In this document: positions 20,889-32,087 of the stretch, in pieces
Position numbering within the stretch: the first letter of the stretch is position 1
Layout: every line of letters starts with the position of its first letter
Assembly (NCBI GenBank): GCA_009760885.1
Contig: CM019696.1
Coordinates: forward strand, 46,709,358-46,773,357
Reading direction: 5' to 3'
Source of the DNA: Achatina immaculata
Taxonomy: Eukaryota; Mollusca; Gastropoda; Stylommatophora; Achatinidae
DNA length: 64,000 bases
Program-made: the position numbers and the translations under genes
Notes under the pieces: model-generated
The model's database searches: none
What the model was told of the DNA's origin: nothing
The model's input: only the letters and a program-made list of their open reading frames with translations

Positions 20889-21427
20889 AGATCCACGTTT
20901 ACGTAAGTTCCATTTGGAGGGGTTTTGTACTAAAGTTTTGAAATAAGTTTTCTTTTTTCTTGTCTTCGTTCTGATCCGACAGAAAAAAAAGGATCTTCTA
21001 AGGAAATTCTCACGGTTGCTATGGCCCTAAGGATTCATCAAGTTCCCCGGAAACTTAGCACGTCTGGATCAAGGAAGACCTTTAACTTTGGGTTTAGAAG
21101 ACCTTCGACTTGGAACACAAGAGTTTCTCGCGAGAAAAGTAATCTTGGGAGGAAAAGGTCAATACACTAAAGTTGGCACGCGGTTTTTATCTTCCTGGCT
21201 TGATATGATTTCGACAAAAACACGTCCCCCGGACTGATGAAGGTGGAGTATGTTGGCTGCAGCGCACTACCCGGGTAAAACGGGACACACACGCATGTAC
21301 GAGGTTAAGAAAGGTCATCATACAATCCGGTCTCGTGGCGTGGCTTCGTCTCCGCCCTTCTCCAGCGAGAAGGACACGGGATGAACCCCACGCCTCAAAA
21401 CAACCAACCAAGCGAACAAGCCTGAGA
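20889..21427. other. No gene recognised
   Basis: Moderately GC-rich text with a 74-codon minus frame (21187-21411) that has no recognised motif. A sequence near 21010-21120 is partly self-similar (GAAGACCTTTAACTTTGGGT and GAAGACCTTCGACTTGGAA). No splice-supported exon was identified. Confidence 0.35.
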
Positions 21428-21785
21428 CAAGAGCTTTGGGGCTCCTATAAGGCTCTGGATATGAGTGAGAGCTTTGGGGCTCCTATAAAGCTCTGGATAT
21501 GAGTGAGAGCTTTGGGGCTCCTATAAGGCTCTGGATATGAGTGAGAGCTTTGGGGCTCCTATAAGGCTCTGGATATGAGTGAGAGCTTTGGGGCTCCTAT
21601 AAGGCTCTGGATATGAGTGAGAGCTTTGGGGCTCCTATAAGGCTCTGGATATGAGTGAGAGCTTTGGGCTTCTATAAGGCTCTGGATATGAGTGAGAGCT
21701 TTGGGGCTCCTATAAGTCTCTGGATATGAGTGAGAGCTTTGGGGCTCCTATAAGGCTCTGGATATGACTGAGAGCTTTGTCCTGT
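21428..21785. repeat. 38-bp minisatellite, about 9 copies
   Basis: The unit is GAGAGCTTTGGGGCTCCTAT plus AAGGCTCTGGATATGAGT (38 bp), nearly identical throughout. GAGCTTTGGGGCTC forms a short hairpin in each unit. Confidence 0.96.
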
Positions 21786-22404
21786 CGACAGGGATCAGGA
21801 TCTGTTGTGATCAACAACCTCGACAGCAGAAGAAGAAGAAGGAGAAAAAAATTACGTGTTTACGTCCGATCTTACGTGATTACTTCTTACGTGATTTTGT
21901 AACCTAGAAATAGACTGATAATGTATTTCGGTAAAGACACTAACAACCTTATCCGAGATTCTGACAGGAAAAGACAAAAACGCGTCTTGATGAATGACTA
22001 TTTAAATCGAAAACGACAGCATGCAACACAGCCGGAACGCGATATAAAATCTGGCTGACGATCGCGAGAAGTGGAGAGATTTTAGTGGCTGATGTATGAG
22101 AGGCCAGAAGACATTTATTGGACGATGGCTATTTTCTCTGTCAGGGTCCAAAGATGTGAAAAGATTGCGTGAGTTTTGTCCGTGACGGTGTATTTGCTAT
22201 TGGACAGACTAAACCACATATTCTGGGATTTGCTTCTTAAAAAAAATTTTCTCATTTTTTAATAATGTTTTATTATTTAGAATTTGTTTAGTCTTCTGTT
22301 ACTTTATTATACTACTTTACAATACATCTGTGTCAAATAATAACTTTACATTATAGGTACAGTTTTCAAATCGGGGAAACGGAATTGAGCTTTATCTCGC
22401 CACT
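21786..22404. other. No gene recognised
   Basis: A GAAGAAGAAGGAG patch at 21830 is followed by unique AT-rich sequence. No frame over 60 codons is present and no repeat copy was recognised. Confidence 0.35.
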
Positions 22405-22447
22405 TTTTTCATCATCATCATCATAATCATCATCATCATCATTCATT
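22405..22447. repeat. (ATC)n microsatellite
   Basis: TCATCATCATCATAATCATC-type trinucleotide run. On the minus strand this is (GAT)n, the tail type of LINE K, but no K coding text precedes it here. Confidence 0.9.
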
Positions 22448-22540
22448 TACTACCTTAATAGGAATAGTTATGTCCAAACAAATCTCCAAGACAACGCTGT
22501 CTCTTGTCCTAGCGGTACATTTCAATCCGTTGCTTGTGTT

Positions 22541-22569
22541 TGTTATCTATCTATCTATCTATCTATCTA

Positions 22570-22626
<57 letters not shown>

Positions 22627-22631
22627 GTCTA

Positions 22632-22662
<31 letters not shown>

Positions 22663-22738
22663 GCCTGCTTGCCTGTCTGTTTGTCTATCTGTCTGTCTGT
22701 CTACCAATTTGTCTGTCTGTCTGCTGTTGGTCTGTCTA
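22541..22738. repeat. (TATC)n/(TGTC)n compound array
   Basis: About 21 TATC units with one ATATC slip, then mixed TGTC, TATC, TGCC and TTTGTC units to 22738. It is the same class as the arrays at 7066 and 9269. Confidence 0.95.
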
Positions 22739-22739
22739 A

Positions 22740-23258
22740 TCTGTATAATCTCTCTCTTTCCTTTTGTCTTCATTTGCTCTCTCATATACCATCCTTTTTC
22801 TCTCACATCATTATGTTTTTCTTTCTCTTCCCTTATAGTTAAAACAGACTTTATTTGTCTGGTTTATATTTATTTATAATCTTTATTTTACTTATACTAA
22901 TTTATTTGCGTGACAAGTTTCTCTAGAACCGTCACACTTTCTGCGTCTAGCCTCCAAACTGTCTTCTTTAATGACACTATTATAAATGTAGCAATATTTT
23001 CTGCTTGTAACTTCCTAACTGCTTTCATAATGCTCCTGGCTTATGAAACATGACACTACCTTCCGTTGCCTTTATTTCCTATAGCTCTACGGTCCGTGGT
23101 TGATGTTTGTCTGTCGTCCCGCTTAACCGGTTACCATTTACAAGTTTTTGCCCTCTCTATAGTCTCGAGCTTTTTTCTTATGTTGCTCTCTCGTGTCCTC
23201 GGTGTAAATATCTACTTCGACAGTTCTCGTTAGCCTGAATTTACAAACACTGGATGAT
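22740..23258. other. No gene recognised
   Basis: CT-rich then unique sequence. The phrases TCACACTTTCTGCGTCTAGC and GCTTGTAACTTCCTAACTGC are weakly alike, suggesting an old duplication of about 90 bp, but no gene was seen. Confidence 0.3.
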
Positions 23259-23259
23259 T

Positions 23260-23665
23260 GTTTCTATTGTTATTCTTTTTCTGCTGTTAATGGTTTTGCT
23301 GTTGTTATTGTTGTTGCTGCTTCGTTTGTTGCTGATATTGATTCAGTTGTTGTTATTATTGTTATTGTTGCTGCTGCTGCTTTTTTTTTGCTATTATTGT
23401 TGTTGTTGTATTGTTGTTTTTGTTGCTAATGTTACTGATGTTGTTGCTGCTGTTACCGATAGTTGTTGTTGTTTTTTGTTTGTTGTTTATGTTTCTGATG
23501 TCGATACTATTGTCTTTTCTTTGCTGCTGCTATTGTTGTTGCTGTTTTCGTTATTTTGTATATTGCTGATCTGGATCTTGATTTTTGCTTTTGTTGGTGG
23601 TGGTTCTGTTTTTGTTATTGTTGATGTAGCTGATTCTGTTTTTTTTGTTATCACTTTTGAATCAG
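23260..23665. repeat. TTG/CTG-rich imperfect trinucleotide tract
   Basis: TTGTTGCTGCTGTTATTGTT-like sequence for about 400 bp, degenerate. The 139-codon Leu/Val-rich frame through it has no signal or domain and is a product of composition. Confidence 0.9.
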
Positions 23666-23814
23666 AATTGTGACTCTTTCCAGTCGGGACGTTCAAGAAC
23701 GTTAGATGACAAACATGAGAGAGACGAGTGGATCTTCGGCCAAGTTCTGTTCTTCCGTTATCATGGTACTTCCTTGCCGTGTTCTCACAAAGTTTGCTAT
23801 ATGTTCAAGAATGT

Positions 23815-24210
23815 TACTGTGTTCTCAGAACTTTACAATGTTCTCAAGAGCTTTATTGTGTTCTCAGAACTTTACACTGTTCTCAAGAGCTTTATTGTGT
23901 TCTCAAAACTTTACACTCTTCTCAAGAGTTTTATTGTGTTCTCACGAGTTTTATTGTGTTCTCAGAACTTTACACTGTTCTCAAGAACTTTATTGTGTTC
24001 TCAGAACTTTACACTGTTCTCAAGAACTTTATTGTGTTCTCAGAACTTTAACTGTTATCAAGAACTTTGTGTTCTCAGAACTTTACACTGTTCTCAAAAG
24101 CTTTAATGTGTTCTCAAAACTTTACACTGTTCTCAAGAGCTTTATTGTGTTCTCAGAACTTTATTATGTTATTATGCTCTCTGCTCTTAAATCGTTTACT
24201 GTGTTCTCAA
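23815..24210. repeat. 39-bp minisatellite made of two related halves
   Basis: The unit is TTCTCAGAACTTTACACTG plus TTCTCAAGAGCTTTATTGTG (39 bp). The two halves are themselves alike (TTCTCA..A..CTTTA), so the array is a dimer of an older unit of about 19.5 bp. Three overlapping open frames of 107-178 codons are repeat artefacts. Confidence 0.95.
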
Positions 24211-24484
24211 GAAGTGTTAGATTACCAGGTGACATTGTGTGAAGTAAACTCGATGTGGGACCACAGCTGAGACGCACTGTAGCATGCAGGCAGCGCCCTT
24301 GAAACACGTTTTCTGTCGTCACTGGTGTAATGTTACGAGAGCTTAGTTTTTAAATCTCATAACATGTTCATAAGAAGATGTTTCAGTCCATGATTTGCGA
24401 AGCATGACTTCACAAGGGAATGACGGTACAGCGGTGCATTCCCTTTGCTTTAAACTTTGGTTTGTATACGGTTGTCCCCGCTAG

Positions 24485-24595
24485 TTTGTCTCCACTTCCC
24501 ACAGAAAGGTCCTGAACCATCCTGCTTGACCTGAATCCTCGACCTCGTAATGAGGGACGAACTCACTGCCCCCTACGCCACTTGGACGACCTGAA
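24485..24595 (-). mobile_element. tRNA-like SINE head, minus strand
   Basis: The reverse complement contains CCAAGTGGCGTAGGGGGCAG (A-box region), CCCTCATTACGAGGTCG and AGGATTCAGGTC (B-box-like), followed by GGTTCAGGACC. The layout matches the other SINE heads but the B box is degenerate, so it is not a working tRNA gene. Confidence 0.6.
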
Positions 24596-24602
24596 ACAAA
24601 GA

Positions 24603-24722
24603 TATATCTGAATCTTAAGTGCCCAGGGCACATTGGGTTTCCTCAAGGGTTTTAAACAAATGCCTGTCCTTTGACTTTTTTTCTGCTCTTGCCCAGGTGA
24701 GAGAGAGAGAGAGAGAGAGAGG
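24603..24722 (-). mobile_element. LINE family D, short 3' fragment beside a (GA)n run
   Basis: On the minus strand it matches the last roughly 100 bp of family D (GGGCAAGAGCAGAAAAAAAG, CAGGCATTTG, GTGCCCTGGGCACTTAAGAT). Unusually the (GA)n run lies at its 5' border (24702-24722) rather than after its 3' end, suggesting recombination between tails or priming within the repeat. Confidence 0.8.
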
Positions 24723-24724
24723 AC

Positions 24725-25510
24725 AAAATATGGACATAATCTAGACTGATTAGGACAACTGGTTATGAATCCCACGGCAATAAAAGAATACAACAAATTT
24801 CCCTGAAACTTTCTAAAAAAAAAAAAAAACCAACATGAAACGTGCTCCCCCAAAAATTTGATTGTCTGATGTGTCCAGCAAAACATCCGGTGGCTGTGTT
24901 GTTATGAATGTTTAAATTTCATTGCTTAATACGGACAAGATGTGGGCTTGTTTCATCCAATTTTTCACCAGCAAAATGGCCAAATTCTATTCTCTTTGTC
25001 CAATAATTCAGATCAGCGGGGTGTAATTATTCGTATGATATAGAAACACCGCAGTCTGATTTGGGGCAGGATATTGATTACTTTTCCCATCATTTTTGTT
25101 GTTGTTGTATGAATATAATGTTTCAGTGAGTTCAGTACCTTTCAGATATTGCTAAAGATGTCTTCGCGTGATCATCTACTGGATGTTTGGGACACCCAGT
25201 ACACATTTTAAACACGTAGGAAGTGGAGACAACATTTTTAATTATCATCCTTGTTTGTTTGAAATATCTAAGGAAAAAAATGAAGAAACAAGGAAATTAA
25301 CAAAAGCTTCATTTTTTTTTCTTCACAAAAGAAAGCTAAACTGAAAATTGTTTGTTTACTTTTATGTTCAATTTCATGACTTTGGTGCGTTTAAATCCAA
25401 AGATAAACTTTATGAGGTAGATTCGTTATTATGTGGAAATATGTACATTGTTTAATGCACTCAATGTAATATGTAGTGATTACAATTACTGCTATTCAAC
25501 CAAGGCGAGG
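24725..25510. other. No gene recognised
   Basis: AT-rich unique sequence without frames over 60 codons in a plausible context. The phrase TTTTTGTTGTTGTTGTATGA at 25097 is a minor simple repeat. Confidence 0.35.
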
Positions 25511-25514
25511 AAAA

Positions 25515-25850
25515 AGAAATATTTTTTAAAAAATTTAAAACTGAAGATTAGAAGATTAAAAAACATTTCAAAATTTAAAACTGAAGATTAGAAGATGAAG
25601 GAACTTTTTAAAAATCTAAAACTAAAGATTAGAAAATTAGAGAACTTTTTTAAATTTAAAACTAAAGATTAGGTGAAGAAACTTGTATTTATTTAAAACT
25701 GGAGATTAGAAGATGAAGGAACTTTTTTATATTTAAAACTAAAGATTAGAAGATGAAGAAACTTTTTTAAATTTAAAAGTAAAGATTGGAAGATAAAGAA
25801 ACATTTTAAAAATTTCAAATAGAAGATTGGAATATGAAGGATGAACATGA
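25515..25850. repeat. Degenerate minisatellite of about 38-40 bp, about 8 copies
   Basis: Units follow AAATTTAAAACTGAAGATTA then GAAGATGAAGGAACTTTTT, with many substitutions and small length changes. It is older than the other arrays, judging by divergence. Confidence 0.9.
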
Positions 25851-26035
25851 AATCGAATAATACTTATTGTTTTTTCTTACATGACGCAAAAATACAGTTA
25901 AAGAGGAATTTGAAATAATCAGACAGATGTGTAATCCCAGGTGATTATATTTCATACCAAAGAGCTTGGGAACTTCAGAAAGCGAACAAAAATCAGTACA
26001 GAGAATAAAGAAAATAAGAGAAGGAGGGCCAGATG

Positions 26036-26213
26036 TTGAGAATGATGATAATGATGAAGATTATTGAAGATGATGATGAGTGTGACAAGGGATACAGCGA
26101 AGAAGAAGATGAAGAAGAAGAAGAAGAGGAAGAAGAAAACAAGATGAAGAGGAAGAAGACGAGGAACAGGAAGAAGAAGAAATGGAGTATTAAGTAAAAA
26201 AAAAGAAGAAGAT

Positions 26214-26244
<31 letters not shown>

Positions 26245-26275
26245 ATGAGCAGAAGAAGAAGAAGAAAATAACAAA
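26036..26275. repeat. (GAA)/(GAT) trinucleotide tract
   Basis: GATGAAGAAGAAGAAGAAGA-type sequence plus a (GAT)9 block at 26213-26241. Minus-strand Ser/Phe/His runs in two frames are not genes. Confidence 0.93.
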
Positions 26276-26279
26276 CAAG

Positions 26280-27318
26280 GAGATATACAGGAAGATACAT
26301 AGAGGAAGACAAATACATAAAGTTACATTTTTTCTGAGAATACAGAAATATAAAATCCTTCATGTAATACTTAAAGTCATCATTACAAAGGATATTTAAA
26401 GAACTCTGTATAACAGCTTTTCTTCTTTTCTTCCTCCTCTTTATCCCTCCTCCGTTCGCATTTGAAACCTGATAATGAAGGTTTTCTGTCTGAGAAGTTC
26501 ATCCGGTAAGCTGGCTGCAAAGTTTCCGCAAAGAGGCCATTTAGCGTCTCGGTCTACCTTCTGGAAGTTACAGCTCTAGATCTTCTGTTTCCGTGAGTGC
26601 TGAACTTCAACAACGCAGAAGGACCGCCGCCAGTGCTGGAGAAGGACTTCTCCGCCAAGACCTTGCCTCTCTGTGAAAGAGATTCTTGGTGGAAAGTTTC
26701 GCCACATCTCCCTGTCGATAGATCCACAAAACGGTTCCAACTGGGGAGAATGTAAGAATGTAAAAGTACTCCAGTGAGAAATGTAGGCAAAGCAATTCCA
26801 GAAAGAGAGTAGCACTGGAATTACTGAGGAAAGAGCTGTTGCGTTAGAGAATGTTCAGTGTGCTGTCCTGTCGTGGACATATAGTGCTACTGGAGTCTGT
26901 GCTTGTTTTGTCAGCCACTTGTGGTGTTTATATAGGAAGAATTTTACATCAGCTGGCAGAACGACTACCTAAGTGACGTCAGGGGTGAAGAAATGTAAGA
27001 GGATATTTCAAAGGAGTACCAAAAAAAAAAAAAGCGATTTGTCTAGCTCAGTTTGCCACAAAAACCAAGAAGTCTGATCAAATGTCTTAAAGTTTTATCT
27101 TGTTTTGTTCTCTTCCTCGAGCACCTTTGGTTGCTGAGGAAACAAATAGGCCTCTTGATAGTATTTGACGGTTTGTATAAGTGAATATTTATGGCTTATC
27201 TCCATCCACTTCCTGCATTGGTGATCTCTCCCTTTTGTTTCTTAGCATTCTTAGAAACTTTTATGTTTTTTTCTGTGGTACCCTGTCCACTGGTGGCCGT
27301 GTATCGTTGACAGACTGT
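26280..27318. other. No gene recognised
   Basis: Unique sequence. The 26554-26815 region carries three overlapping minus frames of 62-79 codons (for example with SLSQRGKVLAEKSFSSTGGG) and slightly raised GC, but no family was recognised and splice signals are weak. Confidence 0.3.
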
Positions 27319-27319
27319 T

Positions 27320-27466
27320 TCACTTGTTGTTTCACTTGTTGTTTCACTTGTTGTTTCTGGATGTAGTGTGGCCCTGGTGTTAATCAGTTCTTGCCTTGAT
27401 AATTGAATTAATTATGAGCTATGCCGTACCGTGCCCTGCCGTACCGTGCCCTGCCGTACCATGCCA
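27320..27466. repeat. Two short tandem repeats (12 bp x3 and 15 bp x3)
   Basis: TGTTTCACTTGT is repeated three times at 27318-27355. GTACCGTGCCCTGCC is repeated about three times at 27425-27460. The second array is the 3' extension of a decayed LINE on the minus strand (27467-27630), probably an expanded tail. Confidence 0.85.
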
Positions 27467-27630
27467 AGCTGTTAGGTTCCCGTCTATCATCCTTCGCTAT
27501 TCTGGAACCATCCTTGGTGTTTTCAGTCGATACCTTCCCTTTCCCATGTTTGTTAGCCTGTTCATATAGCTTTCTCTTGGATCTCCTGTCCATCTTTTCC
27601 TCTAGAGTTTTCCGGTGACTGTCGGGCTCT
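27467..27630 (-). mobile_element. Decayed LINE 3' fragment, minus strand
   Basis: The minus strand gives EEKMDRRSKRKLYEQANKHG, then KVSTENTKDGSRIAKDDRRE, resembling the Arg/Lys-rich C-terminal region and D(R)xxW-type end of LINE ORF2 proteins. The tail is GGTACGGCAGGGCAC repeats. Family assignment is uncertain. Confidence 0.45.
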
Positions 27631-27944
27631 CTAGTTTCTTTCTTCTCGTGGGATGCCGCAACAATTTTGATTATATCTCCCGACTGTTATCAATACATTT
27701 GTGATATTCTGTAGATTCAATTATTTTTTCATTTCCTTTTCAAGATTCCCACAGTATATGTTGTATTATTCTCAAGAACTACATCTTTTGTTGTATTCAG
27801 TTTCTGTCCTGCTGTTTATTTATTGTCAAAATCCTCGAAGTTAAATGACTTTTTTTGTCTGTTAAATGTCAAAGTTAAGCAGTATGTACTTTATTTTTTT
27901 TCGTTTATCGTTCAAGTATGACAAAGTTGAAGTAATTTTTTTGT

Positions 27945-28917
27945 TAATTTTTCAAGTGATACATTATCTCCAGTACTATTAAACCTAGTACTAGAAAAGG
28001 TCATCAGAAAAGTTAAATAACAAAGCAGTACAGAAGAACAAGCCAAAATACTGGGAAACGCTGATGACATTGACCTGGTGGGGGAAACTATGCAAGAAGT
28101 CATCAATACCTGCATACACCTGAGAAATGTGGCACTAAAAGTAGGCTTGACCACTAACCAGGATAAGATGGAGTATATGAAGATATCAAGGGACCAGAGG
28201 CAGAATGATCGAGATTATATAAATGTTGACGATATGGTTATTAGGAAAGCAGAAACATACAAATATCTAGGCACAACCTTGAACAGAATCAACATAGTAA
28301 GCGAGAAAGTTAAAAGCAGAGTACAGGTAGGGAATAAAATATACTTCGCCTTGCAACACCTGTTAAAATCCAAAATCCTGCCCCAAAACACCAAAATAAC
28401 AATCTACAAAACTATAAGACCAGACGTCATGTATGGATCAGAAACATGGAGTACAACAAAGAAAGATGAACAACAATTGCAGATCTTTGAGAACAAGATT
28501 CTAAGAAGAATCTTTGGGCCGATAAAGGATACCAACAGTGGAGAATGGAGAGCTAGAAAGAACACTGAACTGAACAGCTTATTTAAATCCCAACGAATTA
28601 TAAATGTCTTGAAACTGGTCACACTACGCTGGCTGTGGCATGTAGAAAGAATGGAACAAACAAAAATTATGTATGCACAAGAGCTGAGGGAAACAAGAAC
28701 CAATGGGTAGACCAAGACAGAGATGGAAAGAGGATATAAAATAAATTGGTGTCACCAAATGTAGGGAGAAGTTTAGGAATAGAGAGGAATGGAGGAGAAC
28801 TTTATTTGCAACAATGAGCCTTAATGGCTCGGAAAGCTGAAGAAGAAGAAGAAGAAGAAGAAGAAGAAGAAGAAGAAGAAAAAGAAGAAGAGGAAGAAAA
28901 AAGAAGAAGAAGAAGAA
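27945..28917 (+). mobile_element. LINE family E, 5'-truncated, with (GAA)n tail
   Basis: The plus strand starts at RT motif B (SDTLSPVLLNLVLEKVIRK). It continues with motif C changed to NADDIDLV, then an open frame of 210 codons: KVGLTTNQDKMEYMKISRDQ, AETYKYLGTTLNRINIVSEK, RPDVMYGSETWSTTKKDEQQ, NKILRRIFGPIKDTNSGEWR, TLRWLWHVERMEQTKIMYAQ. After a frame break come RPRQRWKEDI and REEWRRTLFATMSLNGSES with a stop, followed by (GAA)n to 28917. The Tyr to Asn change in YADD, the truncation and two breaks indicate a dead copy of only moderate age. Confidence 0.93.
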
Positions 28918-29060
28918 TTCTTCAAGTCTACCAAGTATAAACTAATTTCTTTGTTCATTGTCCAAATCAAACAAGTATAAACTAATTTCTGTGTTCATTG
29001 TCTAAGTATAAACTAATTTCTTCAATTCGCTGTCCAGTTCCAAAAAGTTCGAACTAATTT
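28918..29060. repeat. Short array of an approximately 44-bp unit
   Basis: CAAGTATAAACTAATTTCTT and GTTCATTGTCC recur about three times with drift, just after the LINE E tail and before the large 36-bp array. Confidence 0.7.
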
Positions 29061-29064
29061 CGCC

Positions 29065-30600
29065 TATGTGTATGAAATTGTTTATTTGTTTGTTGTTAAT
29101 GTTATCCAGGTATGAAACTGTTTATTTGTTGTTAATGTTATCCAGGTATGAAACTGTTTATTTGTTGTTAATGTTATCCAGGTATGAAACTGTTTATTTG
29201 TTGTTAATGTTATCCAGGTATGAAACTGTTTATTTGTTGTTAATGTTATCCAGGTATGAAACTGGTTTTTTTAAAATTTATTTGTTGTTAATGTTATCCA
29301 GGTATGAAACTGTTTATTTATTTGTTGTTAATGTTATCCGTGTATGAAACTGTCTATTTATTTGTTGTTAATGTTATCCGTGTATGAAACTGTTTAGTTG
29401 TTGTTAATGTTATCCAGGTATGAAACTGTTTATTTATTTGTTGTTAATGTTATCCAGGTATGAAACTGTTTATTTATTTGTTGTTAATGTTGTCCGTGTA
29501 TGAAACCGTTTATTTGTTGTTAATGTTGTCCGGATATGAAACTGTTTATTTATTTGTTGTTAATGTTGTCCGGATATGAAACTGTTTATTTATTTGTTGT
29601 TAATGTTATCCAGGTATGAAACTGTTTATTTATTTGTTGTTAATGTTATCCGTGTATGAAACCGTTTATTTGTTGTTAATGTTATCCAGGTATGAAACTG
29701 TTTATTTATTTGTTGTTAATGTTATCCAGGTATGAAACTGTTTATTTATTTGTTGTTAATGTTATCCGTGTATGAAACTGTTTATTTGTTGTTAATGTTA
29801 TCCAGGTATGAAACTGTTTATTTATTTTCTGTTATTGTTGCCCAAGTATTTTTTTTTTATTTATTTGTTGTTAATGTTATCCGTGTATGAAACCGTTTAT
29901 TTGTTGTTAATGTTATCCGTGTATGAAACTGTTTATTTGTTGTTAATGTTATCCGTGTATGAAACCGTTTATTTGTTGTTAATGTTATCCGTGTATGAAA
30001 CTGTTTATTTGTTGTTAATGTTATCCGTGTATGAAACTGTTTATTTGTTGTTAATGTTATCCGTGTCTGAAACCGTTTATTTGTTGTTAATGTTATCCAG
30101 GTATGAAACCGTTTATTTGTTGTTAATGTTGTCCGTGTACGAAACCGTTTATTTGTTGTTAATGTTGTCCGGATATGAAACTGTTTATTTATTTGTTGTT
30201 AATGTTGTCGGGATATGAAACTGTTTATTTATTTGTTGTTAATGTTGTCCGGATATGAAACTGGTTTTTTTTATTTATTTGTGTTAATGTTGTCCGTGTA
30301 TGAAACTGGTTTTTTTTATTTATTTGTTGTTAATGTTGTCCGTGTATGAAACTGTTTATTTATTTGTTGTTAATGTTGTCCGGATATGAAACTGTTTATT
30401 TATTTGTTGTTAATGTTGTCCGGATATGAAACTGTTTATTTATTTGTTGTTAATGTTGTCCGGATATGAAACTGTTTGTTTATTTGTTGTTAATGTTGTC
30501 CGTGTATGAAACTGGTTTTTTTTATTTATTTGCCGTTAATGTTGTCCGGATATGAAATTCTTTTTTTCATTTGTTTGTTGTTAATGTTGTCAGGGCAATG
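29065..30600. repeat. Large 36/40-bp minisatellite, about 40 copies
   Basis: The unit is TATGAAACTGTTTATTTGTT plus GTTAATGTTATCCAGG (36 bp). A 40-bp form has an extra TATT, and a form with GGTTTTTTTTATTT also occurs. The junction cycles among ATCCAGG, ATCCGTG, GTCCGGA and GTCCGTG: ATCCAGG dominates early, ATCCGTG in the middle (29880-30070) and GTCCGGA late (30160-30560). It is the longest array in the window. The 93- and 136-codon YETVYLLLMLS frames are artefacts of the 36-bp period. Confidence 0.97.
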
Positions 30601-30784
30601 TTAAAAATTAATAAAAGATCATGTTTGTATTTTTAATACCTCAAACTGGATACATTGCGAAAGATGGAATCTAAGCCACTGAATTTCTATGTCATGACCT
30701 CTTTTCCTTTTCAGGTGTATATTTTTCAGACACGCGTTAAAGACTTGGCTATTGACCATTTTTTGTTTTGTTTTGATTTGAGCT

Positions 30785-30865
30785 CTTGGGTGGTCGAGTG
30801 GATAAACGCGTTGTACTCTGACTAGACGGCTCAGTGCCCTACCGCAGTCGGTGGTTCGAGTCACA
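30785..30865 (+). mobile_element. tRNA-like SINE head, plus strand
   Basis: TGGGTGGTCGAGTGGATAAA resembles an A box and the segment ends with GGTGGTTCGAGTCACAG as B box, with a long variable region between (Leu/Ser-type spacing). The acceptor ends do not pair well, so it is read as a SINE head rather than a functional tRNA gene. A T-rich run follows. Confidence 0.5.
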
Positions 30866-31284
30866 GACTTTCTTTTTTTCTTCCTCTCACGTCCTAAGCG
30901 TGCTTTGTCTCCTCTTTTTTGAAGACTAACCTGCTAATAATCAAAACTTTCATGTAAGATTCTCTTATTCATTGATTTTTCTTAATCAGAGATTCAGCTT
31001 CTAAAATGTTTGTCCACTCTGCTACTTCCTAAACCGAGTTAGTGCTGTTTTTTCTTTCTCCTATTTTGTCATCTGCACCACCAGGGTAGCTTTTGTTTAG
31101 GTCTTAAGTATCCGACGGGGCTATCCGGGCATGGGGCTATCCGGGCATAACGCCATGTTGTTAACCCTTTGCCATCCTTCCTTTATCTCATTTCTCGGTC
31201 AATCGTTTGTTTCTACATTTTGCTTACCTACGTCTATATGGGCGCATTTTGTGCCCCTCTTTCTTGCTAGCAGGAGCACAAGTG

Positions 31285-31455
31285 TTTAATTTTTCGTCTA
31301 CTTTCCACGTTTTTGTCTGTTGTGTTGCTTTTGTATGTGACCCTTGAAAAAAAGGCTTTTACCGAAATATTGGATTGTTGTTTGTTCTTCATTTATATGT
31401 GTTCATCTTACTTTTTGTCATTCTTGTTTCTGTCCACTTTCCTCACTCTTTCTAT
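31285..31455 (+). repeat. GCCGAAATATTG element, copy 2
   Basis: CTTTCCACGTTTTTGTCTGT, GTATGTGACCCTTGAAAAAA, GGCTTTTACCGAAATATTGG and TTCTTCATTTATATGTGTTC match copy 1 in order. Similarity continues to TCTGTCCACTTTCCTCACTC. Confidence 0.75.
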
Positions 31456-31499
31456 ATTTCTATAACAAATGAACCACACACCTCTATCTGCCTTCATTA

Positions 31500-31770
31500 T
31501 TAGAACCAACTGTGCTGTAGTCAATATTTCTCTTATCTCTCCTATCTTATTTGAACAACATTTCTTATCTCTCCTATCTTATTTGAACAACGTTTCTTAT
31601 CTCTCCTATCTTATTTGAACAACATTTCTTATCTATTCTTAATGAATAATCTTTATTTTTCTTTACCCTTGAAAAATAAAGATTATTCATTCATTCATTC
31701 ATTCTCTCCTATCTTATTTGAACAACATTTCTTATCTCTCCTATCTTATTTGAAGAACATTTCTCTTATC
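31500..31770. repeat. 29-bp minisatellite interrupted by LINE-tail debris
   Basis: About six units of AACATTTCTTATCTCTCCTA plus TCTTATTTG (29 bp). The array is broken at 31637-31703 by an AT-rich palindrome and an (ATTC)n run. Confidence 0.92.
31641..31691. repeat. Perfect inverted repeat, 21-bp arms with 9-bp loop
   Basis: AATGAATAATCTTTATTTTT C is followed by TTTACCCTT and then by the exact reverse complement of the arm. Each arm contains AATAAAGATTATT, like a LINE/CR1 3' end with its AATAAA signal and (ATTC)n tail. It lies inside the 29-bp array, as though two tail fragments were joined head to head. Confidence 0.9.
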
Positions 31771-32087
31771 TCTCCTGTTTCATTCGAATCCTTTCCTTCC
31801 CCGCGCTTATGGACTCAGTAATCAGAGATGCACAACGGCCGTCTGTGATCATACCAGTTACCACTCGCCACGCTTTCTCCTTCTCTGTCCTTATTTGTAC
31901 TTGTCCAGTCCACTTGCTGCGACCAGGAACGTCAGTCTGTCCAGTTATGATTCAAGAAATGACCCCCCACCCCTTTTTAGAAAATGGACTATAAAACAAA
32001 CCGCCCTCATCTGGACGATTGGTGATGTGTAGAGACGAGAGGGCAGGATTGAATCTTAAGCTTCAACTGATAAATCGCTTCCTACAG

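Noticed and set aside
29066..30218. YETVYLLLMLS repeat proteins
   Set aside because: Product of a 36-bp tandem unit whose length is divisible by three; no start context and no unique flanking coding sequence.
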